The notes beneath the pieces were generated by a model that was not told the DNA's origin, did not search any database, and saw nothing but the letters and a program-made list of their open reading frames with translations. Shown in pieces: positions 1-9,557 of a DNA stretch of 64,000 bases (the first letter of the stretch is position 1; each line of letters opens with the position of its first letter). Origin of the DNA: Geomobilimonas luticola (lineage in GTDB: Bacteria > Desulfobacterota > Desulfuromonadia > Geobacterales > Geobacteraceae); NCBI RefSeq assembly GCF_018476905.1, contig NZ_JAHCVK010000006.1, positions 62,001 to 126,000 on the forward strand. Direction: 5' to 3'. The translations under genes were made by a program, and so were the position numbers.

Positions 1-897
1 ATTGGAGCCGCCATGACTGATCATGCCGACGCCGTTGATGCCAAGGAGCGGCGCGCCGCCGTACTCGGCATAATCCACCTTCTTTTTGAAATTGTTGAAC
101 GCTTTGCGGGCAAGGAGATATCCGAGCCGGGCAATAAAACTCTGCTTGAATTCATCCTTGAGCATCTTCCCCACCGCCTCGGCAAGCCCCTCGGACAGCT
201 TCAGCACAACGTTGCCGACAAAACCGTCACAGACCACCACATCCACGAGACCGTAAAAGATATCGCGTCCTTCCACATAACCGGCATAATCGAAGGAGAT
301 GTTTTTCAGAATTGCGGTGGTTTCCCGGGTCAGGTCGTTCCCCTTGCTCTCCTCTTCGCCGTTGGAAAGCAGACCGATGCGGGGGTTGGCGATCCCCATC
401 ACGGAACGTGCGTACACCTCTCCCATGATGGCAAACTGGACGAGGTTGAGCGGTTTGCAATCGACGTTCCCCCCCACATCCAGCACCAGTGTACGATCGC
501 GCAGCGTGGGGAAAACCTGGGCTATGGCAGGGCGGTCAATACCAGGAAGACGCTTGAGAACGAACATCCCTGCAGCCATGGTCGCACCGGAGTTGCCGGC
601 ACTCACTACAGCAGCAGCTTTCCCTGCCTTCACCAGTTCGAAGGCGACCCTGATGGAAGAGTCTTTTTTCTTCCTTACGGCATCCGACGGTGAATCGTGC
701 ATCCCCACAACTTCGCTTGCGTGGTGTACAACGATGTCAAGCCCCTTGCAATCGTGCTTTGCAAGTTCCTGACGAAGCCTGTCGGTATCGCCCACCAGAG
801 TAACGGGAATGCCGAATTCCCTCACAGCGGCAACAGCCCCCTCGACTTCCACTACCGGAGCATTATCGCCGCCCATCGCATCAACAGCAACTCTCAT
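1..897 (-). CDS. plsX: Phosphate acyltransferase PlsX, C-terminus cut by window edge
   Basis: PlsX makes acyl-phosphate from acyl-ACP and phosphate, the first step of PlsX/PlsY phosphatidic acid synthesis at the inner membrane face. The reverse strand translates without interruption from an ATG at 897 for 299 codons to the window edge. The N-terminus [14 protein letters not shown] is the family signature, and the last visible stretch contains [12 protein letters not shown] followed by SHGGS, both typical of PlsX. The family is about 330-350 residues long, so only the C-terminal tail is missing. A GGGGT ribosome binding site lies just upstream of the ATG. It follows rpmF in the widespread yceD-rpmF-plsX order linking ribosome and phospholipid synthesis. 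Confidence 0.95.
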   Translation of the reverse strand, partial: MRVAVDAMGGDNAPVVEVEGAVAAVREFGIPVTLVGDTDRLRQELAKHDCKGLDIVVHHASEVVGMHDSPSDAVRKKKDSSIRVAFELVKAGKAAAVVSAGNSGATMAAGMFVLKRLPGIDRPAIAQVFPTLRDRTLVLDVGGNVDCKPLNLVQFAIMGEVYARSVMGIANPRIGLLSNGEEESKGNDLTRETTAILKNISFDYAGYVEGRDIFYGLVDVVVCDGFVGNVVLKLSEGLAEAVGKMLKDEFKQSFIARLGYLLARKAFNNFKKKVDYAEYGGAPLLGINGVGMISHGGSN

Positions 898-944
898 ATG
901 ACCCCTAGGCATGGCTGTCCGGCCGGGAGACCGGAACAACAAAC

Positions 945-1127
945 TTACAGATCTTCTGCCTTCAGAACTTCTTTGCCTTTGTAGGTGCCACAGGAAGGAC
1001 AGGCACGATGAGGGAGCTTGGGGGCCTTGCACTGGGGGCAGGTCGAAGCGTTGGGCGGGGTAAGGAAATCGTGTGCCCTTCTCATATTCTTGCGGGACTT
1101 GGATGTTTTCTTCTTAGGTACTGCCAT
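945..1127 (-). CDS. rpmF: 50S ribosomal protein L32
   Basis: L32 is a small protein of the large ribosomal subunit. The 60-residue product begins [12 protein letters not shown], the standard L32 start, and is strongly basic in its first 18 residues. C30, C33, C43 and C46 form two CxxC pairs that make the zinc-binding (C+) form of L32. It lies between yceD and plsX with a 12-nt gap to yceD, which fits co-transcription from the promoter upstream of yceD. Confidence 0.98.
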   Translation of the reverse strand: MAVPKKKTSKSRKNMRRAHDFLTPPNASTCPQCKAPKLPHRACPSCGTYKGKEVLKAEDL

Positions 1128-1139
1128 GGTAGTTCTCCT

Positions 1140-1679
1140 TTACTTTTCTGCCTTAAAGTTCTTCAAGGCGCTGAATTTCGGATTAATGACCTGTCGGTCG
1201 CAGCCGCACTCGGTCACATTCAGGTCCGCCCCACAGATGCCACAAAGTCCCCGGCAATCCTCCCGGCAAAGGGGCTTCAAGGGAATCGCCAGCAGCACCT
1301 GCTCGGCGATCTCGCCGGAAAAATCTATTTCATCCCCTTCGTAGGTGGCGGATATGAGGTCCTGCTCGGCAAGTTCGACCTCTTCTTCGTCCTGTGGCAG
1401 CCCGGCATCCCTGGAGTAGAATATGGTAAATGCCGATACCACATCATGCACGGTATCGCCAAGACAGCGCGAACACCCCATACCCACGGAAGTTGCCACG
1501 TTGCCCTGAACCCTTATATGGTCGTATTCCCTGACCACCGTCAGATTCACGGCAAGCGGCTTCACGAAGCGGCACTCGCCAGCCGTCTCCATTGCATGCA
1601 GGGTGGGGTAATCGACGATCTGCTCCTCACCGGCAAGCACCAGCTCTTTGTCTTTTATGTCATGTACGCGAATTTTCAC
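1140..1679 (-). CDS. YceD/DUF177 family protein
   Basis: This 179-residue product belongs to the YceD (DUF177) family, which in bacteria and plastids is linked to 23S rRNA accumulation and is almost always encoded next to rpmF. The start is a GTG at 1679. A CxxC pair is visible at C69/C72 and a cysteine-rich stretch near the C-terminus (CRGLCGICG, then CGC) suggests zinc binding. The middle is acidic. It is the first gene of the yceD-rpmF-plsX unit and has a good sigma-70-type promoter about 35 bp upstream. Family assignment is firm; the exact molecular role is not settled. Confidence 0.9.
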   Translation of the reverse strand: MKIRVHDIKDKELVLAGEEQIVDYPTLHAMETAGECRFVKPLAVNLTVVREYDHIRVQGNVATSVGMGCSRCLGDTVHDVVSAFTIFYSRDAGLPQDEEEVELAEQDLISATYEGDEIDFSGEIAEQVLLAIPLKPLCREDCRGLCGICGADLNVTECGCDRQVINPKFSALKNFKAEK

Positions 1680-1988
1680 TCAATAACCCGCAGCGCCGTA
1701 TCCAAAGCTTTCCAGTATATAGACGGGGATGTTTTTGTCAAGAAAAATCAGTCACTAGGGCATGCCACATCCCCGGTTGCGGGCACATCTCTAATAACCC
1801 ATTCACCGGTAATTTGCAAGCAGAAAGGATGTCCTCCTCTACAACCAATAAACCGCCGTTTGCAGCATATCGTGCAACAACTAACATCAGTACCGGCCTG
1901 CAAGAACGGGGCGAAAGCGACGTACGCGAAACGTGCGGCGAGGATATCCGAAATGGTCGAAAGCCTGATTGTTTGATTTCGAACCAGG
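1680..1988. other. Intergenic region, about 310 bp
   Basis: Apart from the promoter at 1714-1741 I see no gene, tRNA-like fold, terminator or repeat here. Open frames crossing it on the plus strand are extensions of shadow frames over yceD. Confidence 0.6.
1714..1741 (-). promoter_or_regulatory. Sigma-70-type promoter for yceD-rpmF-plsX
   Basis: On the minus strand TTGACA (1741-1736) is followed after 16 bp by TATACT (1719-1714). The predicted start of transcription near 1707 leaves a leader of about 28 nt before the GTG of the yceD gene. Confidence 0.75.
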
Positions 1989-2342
1989 TCAGATGATTAT
2001 GGTCTCACCCGGCCTGAGTGGAGGTTGCTGAGGTGAATTGATGCTTCGGAAGAAAAGGGTAAAAAACAGCAGTATGGCCACAATGAGAACGAGCATGGAG
2101 CGCAAAAGCCGTATATCACGACTGTCTGCCCGGCTGTTAAGTGCGCCGGCAAGGGCGATCATGATTCCCAGGCCGCTGCAGAGACCTCCGCAAAAAAGCC
2201 CGAAGACAATGAACCGTCTCTGCCCCGAAATTGTGAGGGAAAGAAGCTGGGTGACATCGCTGTTGAAGAACGTGGAGAGGGTGATAGCGACTATGCCGGC
2301 ACTTATCAGATTCAGACCCAACCTGACCGTACGCTTGTTCAT
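1989..2342 (-). CDS. Small membrane protein of unknown function
   Basis: I do not recognise this 117-residue protein. Three hydrophobic segments are visible, at roughly residues 9-27, 43-68 and 81-100, so it is probably an inner-membrane protein. The linker between segments two and three contains SRADSRDIR, and the C-terminal tail is proline-rich and likely soluble. It begins 16 bp after the YciO-type gene and probably belongs to the same transcript. No catalytic motif is seen. Confidence 0.7.
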   Translation of the reverse strand: MNKRTVRLGLNLISAGIVAITLSTFFNSDVTQLLSLTISGQRRFIVFGLFCGGLCSGLGIMIALAGALNSRADSRDIRLLRSMLVLIVAILLFFTLFFRSINSPQQPPLRPGETIII

Positions 2343-2358
2343 GGGAGGAGAGGACCTT

Positions 2359-2967
2359 TCAGACGCACCAGCTCACGTCACCCATCCCCTTGCGGAGCAC
2401 TTCGGGAACATCGCCCACCAGGCTTACCACCGAACTCACCTCGGCGGACAGAAATCCCCCGTCAATAACAAGGTCGAGCTGTTTCCCCATTGACTGTTCG
2501 ACAAGGAAGGGATCACCTATCGGTTCTTCACCCGAAAGGTTGGCACTGGTGGTAATGACGGGGTGACCGAGCCTCTGTACCAGGGACAGACAGATGGGAT
2601 TGTCGGGAATCCTGATCCCGACCGTTTTCTGTTTGGTCTGCACGAGATCGGGGACGATCGAGGAGGCTTCCATGACGAAGGTATAGGGGCCGGGCAGGAG
2701 GCGTTTCATCACCTTGAAGGCATAGTTGCTCACCTTGGCGTAGCGGGCGACTTCGGAGAGGTCAGCGCAGATGAACGAAAACGGTTTTTTCTTCTCCCGC
2801 TGCTTGAGGAGATAGATCCGCTCGATCCCCTTCTTGTTGAAGATGCTGCAACCTATACCGTAGGTCGTGTCCGTGGGATAGGCAATAATGCCTCCACGTT
2901 CCAGCACCTCTACAACCTTGACTATCAGCCGTTCCTGTGGGTTTTCCGGATTTATCGCCAGTAGCAT
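2359..2967 (-). CDS. Sua5/YciO/YrdC family protein, YciO type
   Basis: Family members of the TsaC/Sua5 branch make threonylcarbamoyl-AMP for the t6A37 modification of ANN-decoding tRNAs; the role of the YciO branch is less certain. The 202-residue product has the substrate-binding KKKPFSFICADLSE region and the TTSANLSG motif typical of the fold. The KPF...DLSE wording matches YciO better than TsaC. The start chosen is the ATG at 2967, one base after the stop of the upstream aminopeptidase gene; upstream in-frame sequence is only overlap with that gene. No C-terminal Sua5 domain is present. A second YrdC-type gene elsewhere in the genome would argue that this one is not the main t6A enzyme. 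Confidence 0.85.
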   Translation of the reverse strand: MLLAINPENPQERLIVKVVEVLERGGIIAYPTDTTYGIGCSIFNKKGIERIYLLKQREKKKPFSFICADLSEVARYAKVSNYAFKVMKRLLPGPYTFVMEASSIVPDLVQTKQKTVGIRIPDNPICLSLVQRLGHPVITTSANLSGEEPIGDPFLVEQSMGKQLDLVIDGGFLSAEVSSVVSLVGDVPEVLRKGMGDVSWCV

Positions 2968-2968
2968 G

Positions 2969-4072
2969 TCAATCCCGCGGGTTGAGGTCGAGCAGGTTCT
3001 TGTGCACGAACCGGCCATCTTTCTGGATAAGGGTACTGTCGAACCATATCTCCCCATCCCCCTTGAGCAGCTTCACCATGTCCCAGTGGACTGCCGACCG
3101 GTTGCCATTGTCGCATTCATCGTAACACTGGCCAGGGGTAAAGTGGATCGAACCGAAAATCTTCTCGTCGAAGAGAATGTTCCTCATCGGTTCCGTAATA
3201 CCGGGGTTCACGCCGATGGCAAATTCACCGATGTAGCGGGCACCGGGATCGGTATCGAGAATCTTGTTGAGTTCAGCATCCATGCCGGGCGACGTCGCGC
3301 TGACGATCTTCCCCTTCCGAAACTCCAGTCGCGCGGAGGTATACTCCTTACCCTGGTAGAGGGTAGGACAGTTGTACGTGATGTACCCTTCCACCGACTC
3401 CTTGACCGGCGCGGTGAACACTTCACCGTCCGGTATGTTGAAACGGCCGTCGCATTTGATCCCCGGAAGCCCCTTGATGCTGAAGGAAAGGTCGGTATCG
3501 GATGCAAGAATTCGGACCCGGTCGGTCTTGTCCATCAGTTTCTTCAGCTTGTCCTGCTTGCGTGATTCTTGCGCCCAGTCGATGCAGCAGGCGGCGAAGA
3601 GATACTCCTCATATTCCTCCAGGCTCATCTTTGCTTCCTGGGCAGCACCGTGGGTTGGATACCGGGTGATGACCCACCGGGTGTGCTTGACCCGCCAGTC
3701 GCTGATCGGCCTGACCACCTTGGCATACTCGATCATCCCCTCCTGCCGCGCCTTGGCCATGACCATGGAATTATCACCGGCAGAGATGGCGATAAAGACG
3801 TTCACCTTTTTCATGAAGTCGAGTTTGTGCTGGGGGAAATAGGTCAGCTGCTCCCTGCTGGCGCGGTTATAGAAGTGACGGCTCAACTCGGGAAGGGAAA
3901 AATCGTACTCAACATAACGCGCCCCCTTGCCGAGGCACTGGATGTAGAGCTCCTTGACGAGCGGTGCTGCTTCGAAGCCACTGGCGCTGATAAGCACCAC
4001 GTCACCCTTTTTCACCCGGGTGGAATAGTTGACCAGCACTTCTGCAAGCGTGGTAATCCGCGGATCTTTCAT
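2969..4072 (-). CDS. M29 family aminopeptidase
   Basis: This 367-residue protein matches the M29 (AmpS/AmpT, thermophilic-type) metallo-aminopeptidases, cytosolic enzymes that remove N-terminal residues using a two-metal site. The C-terminal half carries the expected ligands: E283 in GEFAIG, H310 in SIHF, Y317 in GQCYDE, and H329/D331 in VHWDM. Length agrees with the family at about 370-410 residues. The ATG at 4072 has an AAGGAA site upstream. It follows dut by about 50 bp and is nearly fused to the YciO-type gene downstream, so it likely belongs to the M16-dut-M29 operon. Confidence 0.9.
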   Translation of the reverse strand: MKDPRITTLAEVLVNYSTRVKKGDVVLISASGFEAAPLVKELYIQCLGKGARYVEYDFSLPELSRHFYNRASREQLTYFPQHKLDFMKKVNVFIAISAGDNSMVMAKARQEGMIEYAKVVRPISDWRVKHTRWVITRYPTHGAAQEAKMSLEEYEEYLFAACCIDWAQESRKQDKLKKLMDKTDRVRILASDTDLSFSIKGLPGIKCDGRFNIPDGEVFTAPVKESVEGYITYNCPTLYQGKEYTSARLEFRKGKIVSATSPGMDAELNKILDTDPGARYIGEFAIGVNPGITEPMRNILFDEKIFGSIHFTPGQCYDECDNGNRSAVHWDMVKLLKGDGEIWFDSTLIQKDGRFVHKNLLDLNPRD

Positions 4073-4122
4073 TCGTCATTCCTTGTCATGCAGTAGTGAA
4101 CAGCACCGGCAAACTTCCGCCA

Positions 4123-4581
4123 TCATCGCCCCGTATGACCGAATCCCCCGTCACCCCGCCCGGTCTCGTCAAGGTCGTCAACCTCCACCAGCTGTGCCCG
4201 GCATACCGGCGCCACTACCAGTTGGGCGATCCGGTCGCCACTCCTGATGGTGAACGGATCAACGCCATGATTAATGACGATCACCCCGATTTCCCCGCGA
4301 TAATCAGCGTCAATGGTGCCGGGGCTGTTGACCAGGGTAATGCCGTGGCGGAGAGCCAGACCGCTCCGGGGACGCACTTGCGCCTCGTACCCGACGGGAA
4401 GGGCGATGGCAATGCCGGTCGTAACCAGCAGCCGCTCTCCCGGCCGAAGCTCCACGTCGGCGGCCAGGTCTGCATAGAGGTCCATACCGGCTGCATGATG
4501 GGTCATGTAGTGGGGAAGAAGATTGCATCCCCCCCTCACCCGCTTGATCCGTACCGGAATTGTCGATGTCTGATTGGTCAT
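4123..4581 (-). CDS. dut: dUTP diphosphatase
   Basis: Dut hydrolyses dUTP to dUMP and pyrophosphate, keeping uracil out of DNA and feeding dTMP synthesis. The 152-residue length is normal for the trimeric enzyme. All five motifs are visible in order: [30 protein letters not shown] with the catalytic Asp, RIAQLVV, and the glycine-rich C-terminal arm [12 protein letters not shown]. It starts 9 bp after the stop of the M16 peptidase gene, which indicates an operon. Confidence 0.97.
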   Translation of the reverse strand: MTNQTSTIPVRIKRVRGGCNLLPHYMTHHAAGMDLYADLAADVELRPGERLLVTTGIAIALPVGYEAQVRPRSGLALRHGITLVNSPGTIDADYRGEIGVIVINHGVDPFTIRSGDRIAQLVVAPVCRAQLVEVDDLDETGRGDGGFGHTGR

Positions 4582-4590
4582 GGGTGGAGG

Positions 4591-5847
4591 CTAAAGCGCA
4601 ATATCCGCTTCCGTGAGGTTCACGTCATCCAGCCTTCCCATCATTTCCAGGGTGAAGCTGGCATCGTCGAGGAGTTCATGGCTCAGCTGGAGCAGGCTTT
4701 CCAGAGTAACCCGGTCAAAACCGCTCATGATTTCAGCAATGGGCTGGTAACGCCCGAAATAAATCTCGTTTTTGGCGAGCTTGGACATGCGGTTGTCACT
4801 GCTTTCAAGGGAAAGAAGGAGATTCCCCTTCAACTGCTCGCGGGCAGAATCCAGCTCGACCTGTGAAACCGTTTCGTTCTTCAGGCGCCTGAGCTCTCGC
4901 AGGATGATTTCCAGAACATCGAGACAGCGTTCATGACTTGTTCCGGCGTATATAACCAGAGAACCGGCATCGGAATGGGATGCCATGTACGAATAGATGG
5001 AGTAGACGAGGCCGAGTTTCTCCCGCACCTCCTGGAACAGGCGGGAACTCATGCTCCCTCCCAGGATGGTGTTCAGGATAAAAGCGGAGAAGCGCTGGGG
5101 GTGGTTCTGGGCCGGGCCGCGACTTCCGAGACAGACATGTACCTGCTCCAGTTCCCTCGGGATCAGTTCCACCTTTTTCCCGTAGACCGGTTGCCGGCAA
5201 TCCGCACGGCCACTCCCTCCGGCGATTCCCGTGAAAAGGCCGTTCAGCAGTTCAAGAAGTTTTTTGTGGCTGACGTTGCCGGCGGCAGTGATGATGATAT
5301 CCTCCGCCCGGTACATCGTATTTTTATAGTCGAGAATCGATGAACGGGTAAGACCGTTGACGCTCTCCTCGCTTCCGATAATGGACATGCCGAGGGGGTG
5401 GCCGCGCCAGAAATTCTGGTGGAACAGGTCGTGGATGTAATCGTCCGGATTGTCCTCCAGCATGCCAATCTCCTGGAGAATGACCTTCCGTTCCTTCTCT
5501 ATCTCATCATCGTCAAAACGGGAATTGAGGAAGATGTCGGCCAGCAGGTCAACCGCCCTGGGAAGGAACGTATCGAGCACCTTGGCGTAGTAGCAGACAT
5601 ACTCGCGACTGGTGAAGGCGTTCAGCACACCTCCCACCGAATCTATTTCCCGTGCGATATCCAGCGCACTGCGCCGCTCGGTCCCCTTGAACATGAGATG
5701 TTCGATGAAATGGGCCACGCCGTTCAGGCTGGGAAGCTCATGGCGGGAACCGTTGGCTACCCAGATACCGATGGAAACGGAATGGGCGTGGGGCATCTGC
5801 TCGGTGATAACCCGGATGCCACTATCCAGAATGGTTTTGTTGATCAT
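4591..5847 (-). CDS. M16 family zinc peptidase (processing-peptidase type)
   Basis: M16 peptidases are clam-shell zinc proteases related to mitochondrial processing peptidase and YmxG of Bacillus. The inverted zinc motif HxxEH is present at H46-F-I-E49-H50 within NGVAHFIEHLMFKGT. At 418 residues it is the single-unit (about 400-450) type with one active and one inactive half. No signal peptide is seen, so it is probably cytoplasmic. It lies directly after pnp, the usual pnp-ymxG order, although the pnp terminator separates them, so it is likely read from its own promoter or by read-through. Confidence 0.92.
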   Translation of the reverse strand: MINKTILDSGIRVITEQMPHAHSVSIGIWVANGSRHELPSLNGVAHFIEHLMFKGTERRSALDIAREIDSVGGVLNAFTSREYVCYYAKVLDTFLPRAVDLLADIFLNSRFDDDEIEKERKVILQEIGMLEDNPDDYIHDLFHQNFWRGHPLGMSIIGSEESVNGLTRSSILDYKNTMYRAEDIIITAAGNVSHKKLLELLNGLFTGIAGGSGRADCRQPVYGKKVELIPRELEQVHVCLGSRGPAQNHPQRFSAFILNTILGGSMSSRLFQEVREKLGLVYSIYSYMASHSDAGSLVIYAGTSHERCLDVLEIILRELRRLKNETVSQVELDSAREQLKGNLLLSLESSDNRMSKLAKNEIYFGRYQPIAEIMSGFDRVTLESLLQLSHELLDDASFTLEMMGRLDDVNLTEADIAL

Positions 5848-5922
5848 GGGATTAACTATACCGTGTCACAGGCAAATTTCCATACAGCGGGAAGATAACC
5901 GCGGTTCCTTTCATCGAAACCG

Positions 5923-5951
5923 AAAAAAAGGCGGCGATATGCATCGCCGCC
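5923..5951 (-). terminator. Intrinsic terminator after pnp
   Basis: On the minus strand the stem GGCGGCGAT/ATCGCCGCC with loop GCAT (5951-5930) is followed by seven T residues (5929-5923). It lies about 30 bp after the pnp stop codon and should end most transcripts of the rimP-pnp operon. Confidence 0.9.
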
Positions 5952-5981
5952 TCTCTATCAACTTCCGGGCGGAGTGCCGGC

Positions 5982-8075
5982 TCAGTTTTCCGGCAGGGTC
6001 GCCCCAAGGGCTTCCTTGCGGGAGAGCTTGATTTTACCCTGCTTGTCGATACCGATACACTTGACGAGAACCTTGTCACCCTCGTTGAGGATATCGGTCA
6101 CATTTTTCACCCGCTCCTTGTCCAGCTCGGAAATGTGTACGAGGCCGTCGGTCCCCGGGAAAATCTCCACGAAGGCGCCGAACTCCATGACCTTTCTGAC
6201 CGTACCCATGTAGAGCTTGCCTTCTTCGGCCTCGGCGGTCAGATCCCGGATCATCTTGATGGCCAGGTCGCAGGCGGCCTTGTCGTGGCTCGCGATGTTG
6301 ATCTTGCCGCTATCCTCGATGTCGATGGAAACGCCCGTCGCCTCGGTGATCCCGCGAATATTCTTGCCGCCGGAACCAATGACGTCGCGGATCTTGTCGG
6401 TCTTGACCCAGATGGTGGTGATGCGCGGGGCGTAGGTTGAAAGGTCGGGACGTGCTGCGGAAAGGGTCTCTGCCATCTTGCCGAGAATGTGGAGCCGCCC
6501 TTCCCGGGCCTGGGCAAGGGCCTTCTTCATGATCTCCTTGGAAACACCGGTGATCTTGATGTCCATCTGGAGGGCGGTAACACCTTCTGCAGTGCCAGCC
6601 ACCTTGAAGTCCATGTCCCCCAGGTGGTCCTCGTCGCCAAGGATGTCGGAGAGGATAGCCACGTCGTCCCCCTCCTTGATGAGCCCCATGGCGATGCCGG
6701 CTACCGGCGCGCTTATGGGAATGCCGGCGTCCATCATGGACATGGAACCGCCGCAGACCGTCGCCATGGAAGAGGAACCGTTGCTCTCCAGGGTATCGGA
6801 AACGATCCGGATGGTGTAGGGAAAGTCGTCGTGCTTGGGAAGCACCCGCTCCAGAGCGCGCTCGGCAAGGGCGCCATGGCCGATCTCGCGCCGGCCGGGA
6901 GCAAGCCGGAAACTCGTCTCACCCACCGAGAACGGCGGGAAGTTGTAGTGAAGCAGAAAGCGCTTCTTGCTCTCGCCATAGAGAGAATCGATCCGCTGTT
7001 CATCGCTGGAGGTCCCGAGGGTGGCGGCAACCAGCGCCTGGGTCTCACCCCGGGTGAAGAGCGCAGAACCGTGGGCTCGGGGAAGCAGGCTGGCCTCGGT
7101 CGCGATCGGCCGGATGGTCTTGGTGTCGCGGCCATCGATGCGCTCGCCGTCCTTGATGATATGCTCCCGCACCAGAGTGTATTCGAAATCGCCGAGGATG
7201 CCCTTAATTTCCTTCGCCCGCCCTTCGTAGTCGGGAAGCAGCGTTTCCAGCACTTCTCCGGTGATGGCATCGATCCGGTCGTGACGCTCGCCCTTGGCCT
7301 TGATCCTCACCGCTTCCTTCATCTTGGCGTAGGCAAGATCGGTAACCTTCGCCTTGAGAGCCTCGTCGACTACAATCGGTGCAACTTCCCGCTTGGGCAC
7401 GCCCGCCTTTTTCTTCAACTCTTCCTGGGCTGCCAGGATGGGCTGGACTGCGGCATGGCCGAAAAAGATCGCCTCAAGCATGACATCTTCCGGAACGATT
7501 GCCGCGCCACCTTCCACCATGCAGATGGCATCCTTGCTGGCAGCGACCACGATCTCGATATCGCTCTTCTCCAACTGCTCCGCAGTCGGATTGGCCACGA
7601 ATTCCCCGTCGACCCGGCCCACCTTCACACCCGCGATGGGGCCAAAGAAAGGGATGTCGGAGACTTCAAGGGCGGCGGAGGCGCCGATCATGGAAAGGAT
7701 GCCGGGGTCGTTGTCCTTGTCGGCAGAAATGACCGTAGCCATGATCTGGGTGTCGTTGAGGAAGTTTTCAGGAAAAAGCGGCCGAATCGGCCGGTCGATG
7801 AGCCGGCAGGTGAGGGTTTCGCTATCCGACGGGCGTGCTTCACGCTTGAAGAAGCCGCCGGGAATCTTACCCCCCGCATAGGCCTTTTCCTGGTAATTGA
7901 CGGTCAGGGGAAAGAAATCCTGCCCTTCCTTCGCCGTCTTGGTCGCCACCGCCGTCACCAGCACCATGGTGTCGCCGCAGCTCACGACCACCGCACCGTT
8001 GGCCTGCTTGGCCATCTTGCCGGTGGCGATAGTTATGGTCCTGCCACTGAATTCTACCTGTACTTTTTGTTCCAT
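5982..8075 (-). CDS. pnp: Polyribonucleotide nucleotidyltransferase (PNPase)
   Basis: PNPase degrades RNA 3' to 5' by phosphorolysis and is the core of the RNA degradosome. The 697-residue product shows two RNase PH domains (about 10-140 and 310-450; [10 protein letters not shown] marks the second), a KH domain near 555-615 ([11 protein letters not shown]) and a C-terminal S1 domain (about 620-690). The start is the ATG at 8075, preceded by GAGGAGA; the frame remains open further upstream but lacks family similarity. It is downstream of rpsO with hairpins in the gap, as in many bacteria, suggesting RNA processing controls its yield. Confidence 0.98.
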   Translation of the reverse strand: MEQKVQVEFSGRTITIATGKMAKQANGAVVVSCGDTMVLVTAVATKTAKEGQDFFPLTVNYQEKAYAGGKIPGGFFKREARPSDSETLTCRLIDRPIRPLFPENFLNDTQIMATVISADKDNDPGILSMIGASAALEVSDIPFFGPIAGVKVGRVDGEFVANPTAEQLEKSDIEIVVAASKDAICMVEGGAAIVPEDVMLEAIFFGHAAVQPILAAQEELKKKAGVPKREVAPIVVDEALKAKVTDLAYAKMKEAVRIKAKGERHDRIDAITGEVLETLLPDYEGRAKEIKGILGDFEYTLVREHIIKDGERIDGRDTKTIRPIATEASLLPRAHGSALFTRGETQALVAATLGTSSDEQRIDSLYGESKKRFLLHYNFPPFSVGETSFRLAPGRREIGHGALAERALERVLPKHDDFPYTIRIVSDTLESNGSSSMATVCGGSMSMMDAGIPISAPVAGIAMGLIKEGDDVAILSDILGDEDHLGDMDFKVAGTAEGVTALQMDIKITGVSKEIMKKALAQAREGRLHILGKMAETLSAARPDLSTYAPRITTIWVKTDKIRDVIGSGGKNIRGITEATGVSIDIEDSGKINIASHDKAACDLAIKMIRDLTAEAEEGKLYMGTVRKVMEFGAFVEIFPGTDGLVHISELDKERVKNVTDILNEGDKVLVKCIGIDKQGKIKLSRKEALGATLPEN

Positions 8076-8131
8076 GTTGTTACGGTCTCCTCTAGCCTTG
8101 ATTGTTGGCAGTTGGGGCCGTCGATGCAACA

Positions 8132-8150
8132 GCCAAGCCGTCGGCTTGGC
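8132..8150 (-). other. Hairpin in rpsO-pnp intergenic region
   Basis: A perfect 8-bp stem GCCAAGCC/GGCTTGGC with a 3-nt loop lies in the pnp leader about 57 nt upstream of the start. In enteric bacteria the pnp leader holds an RNase III-processed stem through which PNPase autoregulates; a similar role here is inference. Confidence 0.5.
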
Positions 8151-8170
8151 AGCTCGATCCACGCCCCCAA

Positions 8171-8196
8171 CAAAATAAATGGGCCTTGCAGCCCAT
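8171..8196 (-). terminator. Probable weak terminator after rpsO
   Basis: On the minus strand the stem ATGGGC/GCCCAT with loop TGCAAG is followed by TTATTTTG. The position between rpsO and pnp matches the partial terminator found there in other bacteria. Confidence 0.6.
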
Positions 8197-8256
8197 TGGT
8201 GAAAAAAAGCAAAGGCAATATATCCCTGGCAGACGCAAGAGATATACTGCCTTTTC

Positions 8257-8523
8257 TTACCTTCTTATACCGAGTTTCTCGATGACGACCTTGTATCTTT
8301 CCACGTCTTTGCTCTTCAGGTAATCGAGGAGCCGTCGTCTCTGGCCAACGATCTTCAACAGACCGCGGCGGCTGTGGTGGTCCTTCTTGTGAATCTTGAA
8401 ATGCTCGGTCAGGTACGTGATCCGCTCGGTCAGAATGGCAATCTGCACTTCAGGAGACCCGGTGTCGCTGTCATGCAGCTTATAGGTATTGATAATTTCC
8501 TGCTTTTTCTGGGTTACCAGCAT
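8257..8523 (-). CDS. rpsO: 30S ribosomal protein S15
   Basis: S15 binds the 16S rRNA central domain early in 30S assembly. The 88-residue product has the conserved [19 protein letters not shown] and DHHSRRGL regions. The start is the ATG at 8523 with GGGGGTG just upstream; the nine extra upstream codons in frame are not family-like. It sits between truB and pnp in the standard order. Confidence 0.98.
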   Translation of the reverse strand: MLVTQKKQEIINTYKLHDSDTGSPEVQIAILTERITYLTEHFKIHKKDHHSRRGLLKIVGQRRRLLDYLKSKDVERYKVVIEKLGIRR

Positions 8524-8643
8524 CTGGTCACACCCCCTTTCATCGTTCATGATGGTTGGATATATTCAACGGCCCGGTCAGGCAATCGTTTTCCGGTGCA
8601 TCAAGTCTTTTACCACAAAGGTCGCTGCATGTAAAGGACAAAG

Positions 8644-9555
8644 CTAGTGAAACACTCTCAAAAGTCGCTGGATTTGCACGTGCCTACCGTCATTTACCAC
8701 GGCGGCTTCGGCAACCGCCACAAGCCGTCCACTCCGGGAGAGCCGCACCCGGCCACCTGACAGTGCCATATCCCCCCCTGATTCGAGGTCACCGGCATCG
8801 GGAACGATCCCATTGCCAACCTTTGCGACACCCCGTTCCCTCAAGAGTAATTCCGGTAACGGCGAAAGTGCCGCGAGGGGAGAAACTACCAGGGCCTGTA
8901 CCTTATCCGACGCTGCGGCGTCCGCCAGTTGTTCAATGGTAACGGCATTCTCAATGGCAAAGGGCCCGCTGCGGATCCGGCGCAGTTCGCGGAGATGGGC
9001 ACCACAGCCAAGGCGCCCGCCCATGTCGGCAGCCAGTGTCCTCACATAGGTGCCCCGGGAACAGACAACGGAAAAGGCAACGTCAGGAAGTTCGGTCCGT
9101 TGGAGGACGAGGGAGAATATCTCGATATTCCGCGGTTGACGCTCAACTTCAGCTCCCTGACGGGCAAGCTTGTACAAGGGAATGCCATCCCGCTTGAGCG
9201 CCGAAAACATGGGGGGCACCTGGCTGATGGGGCCGACAAAAAGCCGGGCAACGGCGTCGATGCCGTCCGGCGTCAACTGGCGCCAGTCACCACGGGAAAT
9301 TACCTGACCGGTAAGGTCCTGGGTGTCGGTTTCCTCACCCAGGCGCATGACGGCATGGTATTCCTTGCGTGATTCATCCAGGAAGGGGATGGCCTTGGTT
9401 CCCTCTCCCAGGGCAACCGGCAGAACTCCCGTGGCAAAGGGGTCAAGCGTCCCGGTGTGACCGACCTTCTTCTGACCGAGAATGCGCCTCACCCTGGCGA
9501 CAACATCGTGGGATGTCATCCCTGCCGGCTTGTCAACGACCAGAAATCCGTCCAT
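8644..9555 (-). CDS. truB: tRNA pseudouridine-55 synthase
   Basis: TruB isomerises U55 of tRNA to pseudouridine. The 303-residue protein opens with the typical MDGFLVVDKPAGMTSHD and carries the catalytic Asp at D38 in GHTGTLDPFATG. Later conserved parts are the RxYxVxTL-like SRGTYVRTLAADMG and a C-terminal PUA-type domain after about residue 235. The ATG at 9555 was chosen because the family starts with this DGxLxxDKP block. It starts 2 bp after the stop of nrnA. Confidence 0.97.
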   Translation of the reverse strand: MDGFLVVDKPAGMTSHDVVARVRRILGQKKVGHTGTLDPFATGVLPVALGEGTKAIPFLDESRKEYHAVMRLGEETDTQDLTGQVISRGDWRQLTPDGIDAVARLFVGPISQVPPMFSALKRDGIPLYKLARQGAEVERQPRNIEIFSLVLQRTELPDVAFSVVCSRGTYVRTLAADMGGRLGCGAHLRELRRIRSGPFAIENAVTIEQLADAAASDKVQALVVSPLAALSPLPELLLRERGVAKVGNGIVPDAGDLESGGDMALSGGRVRLSRSGRLVAVAEAAVVNDGRHVQIQRLLRVFH

Positions 9556-9557
9556 GC

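Noticed and set aside
6489-8285. A 598-codon open frame on the plus strand over pnp
   Set aside because: Shadow of pnp and its leader. Composition is typical of an antisense frame and pnp is unambiguous.
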